From the NCBI RefSeq assembly GCF_900100735.1, contig NZ_FNCJ01000001.1, positions 310,001 to 374,000 on the forward strand: a DNA stretch of 64,000 bases. The letters are read 5' to 3'. This document shows, piece by piece, positions 31,940 through 41,944 of this stretch. The position numbers and the translations under genes were made by a program. The DNA comes from Paraburkholderia phenazinium. GTDB lineage: Bacteria; Pseudomonadota; Gammaproteobacteria; Burkholderiales; Burkholderiaceae. The notes beneath the pieces are model-generated. The model was not told the DNA's origin. It ran no database searches and was given only the letters and a program-made list of their open reading frames with translations. Each line of letters begins with the position of its first letter. Position 1 is the stretch's first letter.

Positions 31940-34612
31940 ATGTCCAAAGCACTGATCATCGCCGAAAAGCCTTCCGTCGCGAACGACATCGCGCGGGCTT
32001 TGGGCGGTTTTACCAAGCATGACGAATACTACGAAAGTGACGATTACGTCCTTTCCTCGGCAGTCGGCCACTTGCTGGAAATCGCCGCGCCCGAAGAATA
32101 CGAAGTCAAGCGCGGCAAGTGGAGTTTCGCCAATCTGCCCGTCATCCCCCCGCATTTCGACCTGAACCCGATCGCAAAAAGCGAATCGCGTCTCAAGGTC
32201 CTGACCAAGCTGCTCAAGCGTAAGGATGTCGAGCGCCTGATCAACGCATGTGACGCGGGGCGCGAAGGCGAGCTGATTTTCCGCCTGATCGCGCAGCACG
32301 CGAAAGCCAAGCAGCCGGTCCAGCGCCTGTGGCTGCAATCGATGACCCCGGCCGCCATCCGCGACGGCTTTGCCCGTCTGCGCAGCGACGAGGAAATGCA
32401 GCCGCTCGCCGACGCCGCACGTTGCCGCTCTGAGGCCGACTGGCTGGTCGGCATCAACGGCACGCGCGCGATGACGGCGTTCAACAGCAAGGGCGGCGGC
32501 TTCTTCCTGACCACGGTCGGGCGGGTGCAGACGCCGACGCTGTCGATCGTGGTGGAGCGCGAAGAGAAGATTCGCCGCTTCGTGCCGCGCGACTATTGGG
32601 AAGTGAAAGCAGAATTCGTCTGCGCGGCGGGCTTCTACGAAGGCCGCTGGTTCGACCCGAAATTCAAGCGCGACGAGTTCGACCCCGAAAAACGCGATTC
32701 GCGCCTGTGGGCCCTGCCCGCCGCCGAAACGATCGTCGCGGCCTGCCGCGGCCAGATTGGCACGGTCACGGAAGAATCCAAGCCGACGACGCAACTCTCG
32801 CCGGCGCTGTTCGACCTGACGAGCTTGCAGCGTGAGGCGAACGGCCGCTTCGGCTTCTCCGCGAAGAACACGCTGGGTCTGGCCCAGGCGCTGTACGAAA
32901 AGCACAAGGTGCTGACGTACCCGCGTACCGACGCGCGCGCGCTGCCCGAAGACTATATGGACACGGTCAAGCAGACGCTTGGCATGCTCAAGGAAAGCAA
33001 CAACTACCTGCCGTTTGCCAAGCAGGTGCTCGACAAGGGCTGGGTCAAGCCGAACAAGCGCATCTTCGATAACTCGAAGATCAGCGACCACTTCGCAATC
33101 ATCCCGACGCTGCAGGCGCCGAAGAACCTGTCCGAGCCGGAACAGAAGCTCTACGACCTGGTCGTGAAGCGCTTCCTGTCGGTGTTCTTCCCGGCCGCCG
33201 AATACCGGGTGACGACGCGGATCACGGAAGTGGTCGGCCATCACTTCAAGACCGAAGGCAAGGTGCTGGTCGAACCCGGCTGGTTGCAGATCTATGGCCG
33301 CGAAATCAGCGGTGAAGACGCCAACCTCGTGCCGGTGCAGAAGGACGAGAAGGTCAAGACCGACAAGATCGCTGCCCAGCAACTGGTCACCAAGCCGCCG
33401 GCTCGCTACAACGAAGCGACCTTGCTGTCCGCCATGGAAGGCGCGGGCAAGCTGGTGGAAGACGACGAGCTGCGCGAGGCGATGGCTGCCAAGGGCCTTG
33501 GCACGCCGGCTACGCGCGCCGCGATCATCGAAGGGTTGCTCGGCGAAAAGTATCTGATTCGCGAAGGCCGCGACCTGATTCCGACTGCGAAGGCGTTCCA
33601 GTTGATGACGCTCCTGCGCGGCCTCGGCGTCAAGGAACTGACCGCGCCTGAGCTCACTGGCGAGTGGGAATACAAGCTGTCGCAAATGGAGCGCGGCAAC
33701 TTGCATCGCGACGCGTTCATGCAGGAAATCGCCCGCATGACGCAGACCATCGTCAAGCGCGCGAAGGAATACGACTCGGATACGATCCCCGGCGATTACG
33801 CGACGCTGGAAACGCCGTGTCCGAATTGCGGCGGTCAGGTGAAGGAAAACTATCGCCGCTTTGCGTGTTCGAAGTGCGAGTTCTCGATCTCGAAGATTCC
33901 GGGCGGCCGGCAGTTCGAAATTCCGGAAGTCGAAGAGCTGCTGCAGAACAAGACGATCGGACCGCTGTCTGGCTTCCGCAGCAAGATGGGCCGGCCGTTC
34001 TCCGCAATCCTGAAGCTCTCGCTGGACGACGAGATCAAGAACTACAAGCTCGAGTTCGACTTCGGTCAGGATTCGGGCGGTGAAGACGGTGAAGCGCCGG
34101 ACTTCTCCGATCAGCAACCGGTGGGCGCCTGCCCGAAGTGCAAGGCGCGCGTGTTCGAGCACGGCATGAGCTATGTCTGCGAGAACTCGGTCGCCAATCC
34201 GAAGACCTGCGACTTCCGCTCGGGCAAGGTGATTCTCCAGCAGGAAATCACGCGCGAGCAGATGGGCAAGCTGCTCGAAGAAGGCCGCACCGACCTGCTG
34301 ACGAACTTCAAGTCGTCACGTACCGGGCGCAACTTCAAGGCGTTCCTCGTCAAGCAGAGCGACGGCAAGATCGGCTTCGAGTTCGAGAAGAAGGAGCCGT
34401 CGGCGAAAACTGCTGCCAAGACCGCGGCGGCCAAGGCTGCAGCCAAAGCCGCGCCGGATGCGGACGGCGAAGACGGCGCGTCGGAAGAGGCTGTGCCGGC
34501 CAAGAAGGTTGCGGCGAAAAAGGTCGCAGCGAAGAAGGCCCCCGCTACGAAGACGGCTGCCGCCAAGAAAGCGCCTGCCAAAAAGGCTGCGGTGCGCAAG
34601 ACGGGCTCGTAG
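31940..34612 (+). CDS. topB: DNA topoisomerase III with histone-like tail
   Basis: 890 residues. A Toprim domain (MSKALIIAEKPSVANDIA, then CDAGREGE) precedes the type IA core with the active-site Tyr327 in LTYPRTDARAL. Near residue 630 is a Cys4 zinc-finger-like module (CPNCGG..CSKC), followed by a second C-terminal module (CPKCKA). The last roughly 70 residues are Lys/Ala-rich repeats (AAKK, PAKKA) resembling histone H1 tails, probably adding nonspecific DNA affinity. It decatenates single-stranded DNA. Ends at a strong terminator. Confidence 0.94.
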   Translation: MSKALIIAEKPSVANDIARALGGFTKHDEYYESDDYVLSSAVGHLLEIAAPEEYEVKRGKWSFANLPVIPPHFDLNPIAKSESRLKVLTKLLKRKDVERLINACDAGREGELIFRLIAQHAKAKQPVQRLWLQSMTPAAIRDGFARLRSDEEMQPLADAARCRSEADWLVGINGTRAMTAFNSKGGGFFLTTVGRVQTPTLSIVVEREEKIRRFVPRDYWEVKAEFVCAAGFYEGRWFDPKFKRDEFDPEKRDSRLWALPAAETIVAACRGQIGTVTEESKPTTQLSPALFDLTSLQREANGRFGFSAKNTLGLAQALYEKHKVLTYPRTDARALPEDYMDTVKQTLGMLKESNNYLPFAKQVLDKGWVKPNKRIFDNSKISDHFAIIPTLQAPKNLSEPEQKLYDLVVKRFLSVFFPAAEYRVTTRITEVVGHHFKTEGKVLVEPGWLQIYGREISGEDANLVPVQKDEKVKTDKIAAQQLVTKPPARYNEATLLSAMEGAGKLVEDDELREAMAAKGLGTPATRAAIIEGLLGEKYLIREGRDLIPTAKAFQLMTLLRGLGVKELTAPELTGEWEYKLSQMERGNLHRDAFMQEIARMTQTIVKRAKEYDSDTIPGDYATLETPCPNCGGQVKENYRRFACSKCEFSISKIPGGRQFEIPEVEELLQNKTIGPLSGFRSKMGRPFSAILKLSLDDEIKNYKLEFDFGQDSGGEDGEAPDFSDQQPVGACPKCKARVFEHGMSYVCENSVANPKTCDFRSGKVILQQEITREQMGKLLEEGRTDLLTNFKSSRTGRNFKAFLVKQSDGKIGFEFEKKEPSAKTAAKTAAAKAAAKAAPDADGEDGASEEAVPAKKVAAKKVAAKKAPATKTAAAKKAPAKKAAVRKTGS

Positions 34613-34650
34613 GCAATGTCCTGAGCGCGGCGACCCAGCCGCGTAAAGAG

Positions 34651-34690
34651 AAAAAAGGCACAGCCCCCGCCAGGTGGCTGTGCCTTTTTT
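34651..34690. terminator. Bidirectional intrinsic terminator (topB / LysR gene)
   Basis: A 15-nt arm at 34651-34665 (A6 then GGCACAGCC) pairs perfectly with 34676-34690 (GGCTGTGCC then T6). It serves both converging genes. Confidence 0.9.
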
Positions 34691-34740
34691 GTTATCGGCC
34701 GGCGCGAGTTGGCGACTTATCGCCAACTCACCTCACAGCA

Positions 34741-35838
34741 TCACAGCGGCGACAACGCCGCCGGCCGGGCCCGCGAAGACGGCGTCTTGGCCGGCAGCTT
34801 TGGCGAAAGCTCGCTATCGAGCAGGCGCGACACCGGCTCCGCACCGTCGAACGCTTCCGGCGGCATGATCTCCGACGAATCCAGGTTCGACATCAAAGCA
34901 GGACGCCCTTGGCCGTCCTTGATCCATTGCTCGCCGAGCAGGCTATTCGGCGTCTGGTTGAAATGCTCGACCAGATGGTCGATAAACGTACGCACCTTGG
35001 CCGGCAGGTGACGGCGGCTCGGGTATGCAATGTTGATCTCGACCTGCGGCAGGCGGTATTCGCCCAAGAGACGCACCAGACGGCCACGCGTCATATCGCG
35101 GCCAATCAGGTAGCTCGGAAGGATCGCGATGCCCATGCCGAGCAGCGCGAACTGACGCAGCATTTCGGTGTTGTTGGCAACGATCACATTGGTCGGGCGC
35201 ACCCGCACTTCGCCTTCCGGACCCGTGAAGACCCGCTCGTCGCCCCAGTATTCGGACGGCAGCGAGAGGCACGGATGCTCGAGCAGATGCTCCGGACGCG
35301 TCGGCGTTCCGTGTTTCTCCAGATAGGCCGGCGTCGCACACACGGTCATGCAGCCCGTGGTCAAACGGCGCGTGACGATGCTGGCGCTACGCATCTGCCG
35401 TGCAATCACTACCCCCACGTCGAAGCCTTCTTCGACCAGATCGACCTGACGGTCGACCAGCGTGACGTCGGGGATAACTTTCGGATAGCGCTCGGCGTAG
35501 GTCTGCAGCACCGGCGCCAGGTTGTGCAGCCCGAACACCACTGGCGCGACAATGCGCAAGGTGCCGACGGGTTCGTGATTGCGCGCCACTACCATCTGCT
35601 CGACGTCTTCCAGTTCGTCGAGAATCTGGCGAGCGCGTTCCAGATAGACCTGGCCTGACTCCGTCAGAGAAAGGCTCCGGGTTGTACGGTTGAGCAGACG
35701 GGTACCGAGACGGCCTTCGAGATCGGCTACGTGGCGGGTGGCCACTGCGTTGGAAATATCCATTGCGCTGGCCGCGCGGGCAAAACTGCCGAGATCCGCC
35801 ACTCTGACGAAAACTCGCATCGACTGCAAATGATCCAT
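34741..35838 (-). CDS. LysR-family transcriptional regulator
   Basis: 365 residues. An N-terminal winged helix-turn-helix (FVRVADLGSFARAASAMDIS..VATRHVADLEGRLGTRLL) precedes a periplasmic-binding-like effector domain of the CrgA/DsdC-like type. The C-terminal roughly 65 residues (SNLDSSEIMPPEAF onward) are a Pro/Ala-rich extension beyond the usual 300. AGGAG precedes the ATG. No target is evident; no metabolic gene diverges from it. Confidence 0.9.
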   Translation of the reverse strand: MDHLQSMRVFVRVADLGSFARAASAMDISNAVATRHVADLEGRLGTRLLNRTTRSLSLTESGQVYLERARQILDELEDVEQMVVARNHEPVGTLRIVAPVVFGLHNLAPVLQTYAERYPKVIPDVTLVDRQVDLVEEGFDVGVVIARQMRSASIVTRRLTTGCMTVCATPAYLEKHGTPTRPEHLLEHPCLSLPSEYWGDERVFTGPEGEVRVRPTNVIVANNTEMLRQFALLGMGIAILPSYLIGRDMTRGRLVRLLGEYRLPQVEINIAYPSRRHLPAKVRTFIDHLVEHFNQTPNSLLGEQWIKDGQGRPALMSNLDSSEIMPPEAFDGAEPVSRLLDSELSPKLPAKTPSSRARPAALSPL

Positions 35839-36139
35839 GGGACAACTCCTGCCGTGTTACAGCTTCCTGACAAACCAGTTTGGCCAGTGAAGCGAACTTG
35901 GAATTCTCCTACGACTCCTTAAATCGTGCAGAAGTTGCTCAAGAACGCGGTTTTTTATTAGGTTTCATATCACCGTACTCCCCAGTGCTGTGAAAAGAGG
36001 TAGATTGTTCCTCTCCAGGAAACAATATGCTGCGCTGCAGCTTGCACTGTCTTTATTGTTGGAACAGCGAACGCTCCACAATGGCGTCACAAGATAGACT
36101 TGAACGTCAGCAGCGCACGCCGGAAATACAAAAAAAGAC
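35839..36139. other. Non-coding gap between the LysR gene and pckG
   Basis: An AT-richer stretch (about 35930-36060) that likely carries the LysR-gene promoter on the minus strand. I could not settle a -35/-10 pair and saw no credible gene. Confidence 0.4.
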
Positions 36140-36166
36140 AAAAAAAACCGCCCGAAGGCGGCCTTT
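36138..36166 (-). terminator. Intrinsic terminator of pckG
   Basis: On the minus strand CCGCC-TTCG-GGCGG (plus 36048+100 region, 36148-36161) is a tight UUCG-type tetraloop hairpin, followed by a run of seven T. It begins about 30 nt past the pckG stop. Confidence 0.88.
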
Positions 36167-36190
36167 TATGCGGAGTGAGTACTCACGTGA

Positions 36191-38047
36191 CTATGCAATG
36201 AGCCGTCCCTCGAGCGCTGTCTTGGCATCGCGCAGGGCCGACGGCAGGTTTTGCTGCAGTGTGTCGAACAGCTCCGCATGCAAAGCAAGCTCTGCGCGCC
36301 AAGCCGCATCGTCTACGGAGATCACCTGGTCGAATTGCGCCCTGGTGAAGTCGAGACCGCGCCAGTCGATATCCTCGTAATGCGGTGAGACGCCAAAGGC
36401 ATGTTCTTCACCTTGGGCCACGCCTTCGATGCGGCCCACCATCCAGCTCAGCACGCGCATGTTTTCGCCGAAGCCCGGCCAGACGAACTTGCCGTCCGCG
36501 CCTTTACGGAACCAGTTCACACAGAAGATCTTCGGCAGCTTCGCGTTCAGTTGCTCGAGCCGCTCGCCGGTTTTCAGCCAGTGAGCAAAGTAGTCGCTCA
36601 TGTTGTAGCCGCAGAACGGCAGCATCGCGAACGGGTCGCGCCGCACCACGCCCTGCTGGCCAGCCGCTGCGGCAGTGGTCTCCGAACCCATGGTCGCCGC
36701 CATATAGACGCCTTCGACCCAGTTGCGCGCCTCGGTGACGAGTGGCACCGTGGTCGAACGGCGGCCGCCGAAGATGAACGCGTCGATCGGCACGCCGGCT
36801 GGGTTCTCCCAATCCGCATCGATTGACGGACATTGCGACGCCGGCGCCGTAAAGCGCGCATTCGGATGGGCTGCCTTGCGGCCGGTTTCCTTGGCGATGG
36901 CCGGCGTCCAGTCCTTGCCTTGCCAGTCGGTCAGATGAGCAGGCGCCTCGTCGGTCATGCCCTCCCACCAGACGTCGCCATCGTCGGTCAGCGCCACGTT
37001 GGTGAAAATGACGTTTTCCTTGAGCGTGGCCATCGCGTTGAAGTTGGTCTTCTCGCTGGTGCCCGGCGCAACGCCGAAGTAACCGGCCTCCGGATTGATC
37101 GCGTAGAGGCGGCCGTCCTTGCCCGGCTTGATCCAGGCAATATCGTCGCCGATCGTCGAGATTTTCCAGCCGTTCAGGCCCGCTGGCGGAATCAGCATCG
37201 CAAAGTTGGTCTTGCCGCACGCGGACGGAAACGCCGCCGCCACGTGGTGCTTACGCCCTTCCGGCGAGGTCACGCCAAGAATCAGCATGTGCTCGGCGAG
37301 CCAGCCTTCAGCGCGGCCCATGGTGGATGCGATGCGCAGCGCGAAGCACTTCTTGCCGAGCAGCGCGTTGCCGCCGTAGCCCGAGCCATAGCTCCAGATC
37401 TCGCGCTGCTCGGGGAAATGCACGATGTATTTGGTGTCGTTGCAGGGCCACGACACGTCTTGCACCCCCTCGGCGAGCGGCGCCCCCACCGAATGCACGC
37501 ACGGCACGAAGTCGCCGTCGGCGCCGAGCACGTCGTACACCTGACGGCCCATGCGCGTCATGATGCGCATATTGGTGACCACGTACGGGCTGTCGCTCAA
37601 TTCGACGCCGATATGCGCAATCGGCGAGCCGAGCGGGCCCATCGAGAACGGCACCACGTACATGGTGCGGCCGCGCATCGCGCCGTCGAACAGGCCGTCG
37701 AGCGTTGCACGCATCTGCGCAGGGGCGATCCAGTTGTTAGTGGGGCCAGCGTCCTCACGACGCTGCGAGCAGATGAAAGTCCGGTCTTCCACACGGGCGA
37801 CGTCTGACGGATCGGACCATGCCAGATAGGAATTCGGACGTTTGAGGGGATCGAGTTTTCTCAGGGTGCCGGCCGCGACCATCTGCGCGCACAGCCGATC
37901 ATATTCTTCCTGCGAGCCATCGCACCAGACAATCCGATCTGGCTTGGTCAACGCGGCAACGCGCTCCACCCAGTCGATCAGTTTGCGATTTTTGACCCAG
38001 CCAGGCGCCTCAATGGCCGGGTTTCCTGCAAAAGCGGGATGATTCAT
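36191..38047 (-). CDS. pckG: Phosphoenolpyruvate carboxykinase (GTP)
   Basis: 618 residues of the GTP-dependent class. The nucleotide loop is [14 protein letters not shown] with the hyper-reactive Cys, and the PEP/metal regions include [17 protein letters not shown] and [20 protein letters not shown]. It converts oxaloacetate to phosphoenolpyruvate, the first step of gluconeogenesis. The ATG at 38047 follows CGGAGACAG; upstream open frame is not family sequence. A CRP-like palindrome lies about 300 nt upstream in the divergent region. Confidence 0.97.
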   Translation of the reverse strand: MNHPAFAGNPAIEAPGWVKNRKLIDWVERVAALTKPDRIVWCDGSQEEYDRLCAQMVAAGTLRKLDPLKRPNSYLAWSDPSDVARVEDRTFICSQRREDAGPTNNWIAPAQMRATLDGLFDGAMRGRTMYVVPFSMGPLGSPIAHIGVELSDSPYVVTNMRIMTRMGRQVYDVLGADGDFVPCVHSVGAPLAEGVQDVSWPCNDTKYIVHFPEQREIWSYGSGYGGNALLGKKCFALRIASTMGRAEGWLAEHMLILGVTSPEGRKHHVAAAFPSACGKTNFAMLIPPAGLNGWKISTIGDDIAWIKPGKDGRLYAINPEAGYFGVAPGTSEKTNFNAMATLKENVIFTNVALTDDGDVWWEGMTDEAPAHLTDWQGKDWTPAIAKETGRKAAHPNARFTAPASQCPSIDADWENPAGVPIDAFIFGGRRSTTVPLVTEARNWVEGVYMAATMGSETTAAAAGQQGVVRRDPFAMLPFCGYNMSDYFAHWLKTGERLEQLNAKLPKIFCVNWFRKGADGKFVWPGFGENMRVLSWMVGRIEGVAQGEEHAFGVSPHYEDIDWRGLDFTRAQFDQVISVDDAAWRAELALHAELFDTLQQNLPSALRDAKTALEGRLIA

Positions 38048-38424
38048 CGAGCTGTCTCCGTTTCGTTTGTAAGCAAAAAAGAAAAACGGTACGAGCCCAA
38101 CGACGCTGCTTGCGAGAGGCGTCAATCCAGTCGCGCCGGCCAACCGGCGCACGATTGTGCAGGTCGTGATGGGCCATCCAGCCTGTTGCGCGGCGTCGTC
38201 TGCAAGCAGCCCTCTGCAACCGTCTGTAAAGCGGCTTGCATCGACACGCAACAAACTGTTAAAAACGTTCTCAACTCTTGCCTTTGCGTGGGCATGCCGT
38301 CTATGCGGCACTTCCTACGATAAGGCATCCATCCAAACCAGCGTGTGACCTACATCACATGGTGGGACAGCAAGCTTAACACTCCGTTCCGCACCGTCAT
38401 GGTGCGTCGCAAAACACCAAGACT
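38048..38424. promoter_or_regulatory. Divergent pckG / 2-hydroxyacid dehydrogenase regulatory region
   Basis: A 377-nt gap without a gene. Its clearest feature is the CRP-type palindrome at 38344-38359. AT-rich DNA at 38225-38290 probably holds the pckG promoter. I could not fix hexamers with confidence. Confidence 0.5.
38344..38359. promoter_or_regulatory. CRP-like binding site
   Basis: TGTGA-N6-TCACA, both half-sites identical to the enterobacterial CRP core consensus. It is centred 73 nt upstream of the dehydrogenase ATG, a position compatible with class I or II activation of that gene, and about 305 nt from pckG. Confidence 0.55.
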
Positions 38425-39438
38425 ATGAAGATTGCCATCCTCGACGATTACCAGGACGCCGTCCGCAAGCTCGACTGCTTTCAGTTGCTCGCCGACCACG
38501 ACGTCAAAGTCTTCAACAACACCGTCCGTGGCCTCGGGCAACTCGCAAGCCGTTTGTCGGAAGTCGACGCGCTGGTGCTGATCCGCGAACGCACCCGCAT
38601 CAACTCGCAACTGCTCGACAAACTCCCCCATCTACGCATGATCAGCCAGACCGGCAAGGTATCGAGCCATATCGATCTGGCCGCCTGTACCGAACGCGGC
38701 ATCGCCGTGCTGGAAGGCAGCGGCTCGCCGATCGCGCCGGCCGAACTGACCTGGGCCCTTATCATGGCCGCGCAGCGGCGCATTCCACAATACGTAGCAA
38801 ACCTTAAGCAAGGGGCCTGGCAGCAGTCCGGACTGAAGACATCCGCCCTGCCACCGAACTTCGGCCTGGGCCAGGTATTGCGTGGTCAGACCCTTGGTAT
38901 CTGGGGCTACGGCAAGATCGGCCGCCTCGTCGCGGGGTATGCCAAGGCGTTCGGCATGGAGGTGCTGGTCTGGGGGCGTGGCGCTACCCTCGAAGCCGCG
39001 CGCGCCGATGGTTACGGAGTGGCTGAAAGCCGCGAGGAGCTGTTCGAACAGAGCGACGTGCTGTCCTTGCACCTGCGGCTGCACGACGACACGCGCGGCA
39101 TCGTCAAACAGGAAGACCTGCTGCGGATGAAGCCGACCGCGCTGCTGGTGAACACGAGCCGGGCCGAACTGCTGGAAGAGAACGCACTGGTGAATGCGCT
39201 GGCGCGCAACCGGCCGGGGATGGTCGCCATCGACGTCTTCGAAAGCGAACCGATTCTGCAGGGCTATAGCCTGTTGCGCATGGAAAACGTGATTTGCACG
39301 CCGCACATCGGGTACGTGGAGCGTGAGAGCTACGAGCTGTATTTCACCGCGGCCTTCAAGAATATTCTGGCGTTCGACGGTGGGGATACGTCGAGCGTGG
39401 CGAATCCCGAGGCGTTGCAGGGCGGGCGGCGCCGGTAA
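38425..39438 (+). CDS. D-2-hydroxyacid dehydrogenase family protein
   Basis: 337 residues. A catalytic domain split around an NAD-binding Rossmann fold (LGIWGYGKIGRLVAGYAKAFG). Active-site residues of the family appear in NTSRAELLEE (Arg), FESEPI (Glu) and PHIGYVERE (His). It reduces a 2-keto acid or oxidises a D-2-hydroxyacid; the substrate is unknown. It lies divergent from pckG with a CRP-like site between. Confidence 0.88.
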   Translation: MKIAILDDYQDAVRKLDCFQLLADHDVKVFNNTVRGLGQLASRLSEVDALVLIRERTRINSQLLDKLPHLRMISQTGKVSSHIDLAACTERGIAVLEGSGSPIAPAELTWALIMAAQRRIPQYVANLKQGAWQQSGLKTSALPPNFGLGQVLRGQTLGIWGYGKIGRLVAGYAKAFGMEVLVWGRGATLEAARADGYGVAESREELFEQSDVLSLHLRLHDDTRGIVKQEDLLRMKPTALLVNTSRAELLEENALVNALARNRPGMVAIDVFESEPILQGYSLLRMENVICTPHIGYVERESYELYFTAAFKNILAFDGGDTSSVANPEALQGGRRR

Positions 39439-39502
39439 GGGCTTATAGGCGGCCCCTAAGGCCGCCATGTACTCTTTGGCCGTTCCGTTCGTTCGTCTCG
39501 CC

Positions 39503-40369
39503 TCAGGCGTGAGGCGCCGCTTCGAGCAACTGCGGCATATGCTGCAGGAACTGCTCACCATCGGCGCGGCCGAGGTTGTAGGCGTGCTGCATCTGCGACG
39601 GACTCGTGTAATCCCAGCTCGAGATGGGCACCTTGCGCGACGGCTGCACATACAGCCGTTGCTGCGCGCCGTGCGGCACGACGAACATCTGCGGACGTGG
39701 ATAGAGACGCGTGACCATCACGAGGACGTTGCCGGGCGTTTCATCGAGCGCGCCGACCGGCACGTTGTCGACCATCCCGCCGTCGAGCACCGGCCGGCCG
39801 TTGCGCCGCAAGACCGGCGTGAACGGCGGTGTAGAGGACGATTGCAGGATCAGGTCGGCAAGATCCTCGACGCTGGCGCAGTCCTGCGCGCGCACGAACT
39901 CGGGATGGAAGCCGATCGCCTGACCTAGCGTCGGATGCAGCGTCTTGCGCACATACTTTTCGATGTTGTATGCGATCAGCCCAGCCGCGACCGCGCTGCG
40001 TGCGCCAAGCCAGCGCGGCAAATGCGAGACGCCGATACGGATTTCCGGCGCCTGCGCGAGTGTCGCGAACTTCTCGCCATAGATATCGAGCAGCGCCTTG
40101 CGGTAGATCCGATAGTGCGGAAACACCGACTCCCCGCGCAGCAGGTTGCCCCAGTAGGCATTCCTGGTGTTATGGCGCAGCGCGTCTTCGTAATAGCGCA
40201 TGACCCAGTCCGAATCGCGCGTGTAGAGCATGCACGCGGTGGCTGCGCCCGCCGAGATGCCGGTGATGACGCGCGGCCGGATCTTCAGTTCCGGCTGCAC
40301 GAGATCCCAGAAGCCCGCTTGCCACCAGCAGCGATTGCCACCGCCCGCGAATACAACCTGATCGAACAT
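39503..40369 (-). CDS. Patatin-like phospholipase
   Basis: 288 residues. The catalytic dyad is Ser39 in GISAG and Asp196 in DGG, preceded by the oxyanion-type glycine run FAGGGNR. No signal peptide, so cytoplasmic or injected. It hydrolyses acyl ester bonds in lipids. It lies 33 nt after the thioesterase gene on the same strand, so they may be cotranscribed. Confidence 0.87.
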   Translation of the reverse strand: MFDQVVFAGGGNRCWWQAGFWDLVQPELKIRPRVITGISAGAATACMLYTRDSDWVMRYYEDALRHNTRNAYWGNLLRGESVFPHYRIYRKALLDIYGEKFATLAQAPEIRIGVSHLPRWLGARSAVAAGLIAYNIEKYVRKTLHPTLGQAIGFHPEFVRAQDCASVEDLADLILQSSSTPPFTPVLRRNGRPVLDGGMVDNVPVGALDETPGNVLVMVTRLYPRPQMFVVPHGAQQRLYVQPSRKVPISSWDYTSPSQMQHAYNLGRADGEQFLQHMPQLLEAAPHA

Positions 40370-40402
40370 TGATCCTTTCCCTTGGAATGCGACGCGCGGC
40401 GC

Positions 40403-40810
40403 TTACGAGAGCAGTGCGTAGGTAGTGGTGGCGTGGACCGCCATCTTGCCGTCCTCGTCGAACAATTCGACTTCGCCGAATACCAGGTTGCGGCCCATCC
40501 GCAGCACGCGCGCCGTGATCAGTACGTCGCCCTTGCGCACCGCGCGCATGAAGCTGATGTTCAGCGACACGGTGGTCATGGGCTTGAAACCGTCGAGGGC
40601 CGCGGAGATGGCGACGATCATTGCCGTGTCGGCCGCCGCCATAAAGACCTGGCCGCAGATCACGCCGCCCGAGTGGCGCAGTTCACCGGAAAACGGCAGC
40701 CGCATCGTGGCGCTCTCCTCGTCGACCTTCACCGGGGTCAGCGCAAGCGTGCGCACCCACGGCGCCAGCACGCGGTCGAGCAGCTCTGCTATCGCTTTGT
40801 CATCCATCAT
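40403..40810 (-). CDS. PaaI-type hotdog thioesterase
   Basis: 135 residues, hotdog fold. The family block RHSGGVICGQVFMAAADTAMIVA contains the helix facing the active site, followed by TTVSLNISFMRAVRKGD. It hydrolyses acyl- or aryl-CoA esters; the substrate is not predictable. Two adjacent ATG codons (40810, 40807) are possible starts. GGGGACGA precedes the first. Confidence 0.82.
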   Translation of the reverse strand: MMDDKAIAELLDRVLAPWVRTLALTPVKVDEESATMRLPFSGELRHSGGVICGQVFMAAADTAMIVAISAALDGFKPMTTVSLNISFMRAVRKGDVLITARVLRMGRNLVFGEVELFDEDGKMAVHATTTYALLS

Positions 40811-41007
40811 TCGTCCCCGTTAAGCAGCGTGAGGCTTCTCACGGCATGGTGTGGCGACATGATACCGGGACGGTAGAAATTGCGTGATTTAGCAGCCCCG
40901 TGAGCTGCCGGCAGGGGCGCGATGTCGGGGCGGCAGATTTTTTTAAGAAATCTGCGAAAGGGGGCTTGGCAAGTGAAAAAAACTTCTGCATAATTCGCAG
41001 TCTGTTG

Positions 41008-41083
41008 GGGGCGTTAGCTCAGTTGGTAGAGCAGCGGACTCTTAATCCGTAGGTCGAGTGTTCGAGTCACTCACGCCCCACCA
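41008..41083 (+). tRNA. tRNA-Lys (CTT)
   Basis: A 76-nt cloverleaf with encoded CCA. Acceptor GGGGCGT / ACGCCCC is fully paired. The anticodon stem GCGGA/TCCGT holds loop CTCTTAA with anticodon CTT. The T loop is TTCGAGT. It marks the left edge of a stretch with unusual, unidentified genes. Confidence 0.97.
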
Positions 41084-41096
41084 AAGAATCAAACGA

Positions 41097-41127
41097 AAAG
41101 CCCGGTCCTTGTGACTGGGCTTTTTGC
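41097..41127 (+). terminator. Intrinsic terminator of tRNA-Lys
   Basis: AGCCCGGTC pairs with GACTGGGCT (one G-T wobble) around CTTGT, followed by TTTTT. Confidence 0.82.
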
Positions 41128-41281
41128 TTTGTGCGTGCCGTGCAGACTAGGCGTGGAGATCGTCGACGCGGGCACCGTGCTCGGTGATCTTCGCGCTATT
41201 TCTATCCGCTCAGTTGTGCCCCGAGGACGCGGCTTTTGCACCGCTGGCTTCATCATGGCGACGTTTGGCCGACTGCCGGAC

Positions 41282-41881
41282 TCAGTACGAATAGCCCTGC
41301 ATGCCGTAGTTCGTGTCGTAGCGCCGCCCCCACCATGGCAGGTAAGCATTGTTCTCACCGCGCGCGCGGAACCAGTCCTTGTCCGGATCGATCGGGGTGA
41401 GCTTCGACGGTGGCAGGATCACGACAGCGGTCGGATGATTCGCATCAGTGGTCCCCGCGACTAGGGCATTACCGCCGAAATGATTGATCCGGCCGATCGC
41501 GAGCGCAATGTCCGTGAGGGACGTGCCAGCGCCCATGTCGCCGAGCAGTGCAGGTGTGTTGAAAGCCTGTTTCCCGTAGTCGAATTCTGGCAGCGTTTCG
41601 GTTAGCGTCTGCGAAAGCGCTCCGAGGCGCGCTGACGCCGCTTCGCCGCCCTTGCCCGCATCGTGCACGACGAACTGAATGCTCGCGGGATCGACACTCG
41701 CGTTGCGGGCGGCCTCGGCGATCGTGGCTTTCCACGCCTGGACGGCCCGCGTGGCGCCGGCTTTCGCCTCATAGTCACTTACATTGCCCGTCGCCGCGCG
41801 GCCGATCCATGCGAGCAGCTCACGTTCGGTTTTTAGATCCGGGCCGGCGAGGAACAGCACGCCCCCCACGCCCGTGACCAT
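41282..41881 (-). CDS. Hypothetical protein, possibly a thiolase-like fragment
   Basis: 199 residues from the ATG at 41881 (an in-frame GTG at 41920 is possible). I do not recognise it with certainty. Segments such as FVVHDAGKGGEAASARLGAL and GDMGAGTSLTDIALAIGRINH have the Gly-rich, alternating pattern of the C-terminal half of thiolase-fold proteins. The length is about half of such enzymes and no N-terminal cysteine half is present, so it may be a remnant. The C-terminus is aromatic-rich (WWGRRYDTNYGMQGYSY). It diverges from the LexA box, 64 nt away, so it could share SOS control. Confidence 0.5.
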   Translation of the reverse strand: MVTGVGGVLFLAGPDLKTERELLAWIGRAATGNVSDYEAKAGATRAVQAWKATIAEAARNASVDPASIQFVVHDAGKGGEAASARLGALSQTLTETLPEFDYGKQAFNTPALLGDMGAGTSLTDIALAIGRINHFGGNALVAGTTDANHPTAVVILPPSKLTPIDPDKDWFRARGENNAYLPWWGRRYDTNYGMQGYSY

Positions 41882-41944
41882 TATTCGTTGGCCTGGTTGC
41901 CCGCCCCTCCCCACTTTCACCCGCCCCCTTGCATCTCCCCAAAA

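Noticed and set aside
31928..34162. 744-codon open frame antisense to topB
   Set aside because: Same reason; topB is unambiguous on the plus strand.
36027..36380. Open frame upstream of pckG terminator on the plus strand
   Set aside because: It runs through the pckG terminator and into the antisense of pckG; no recognisable protein.
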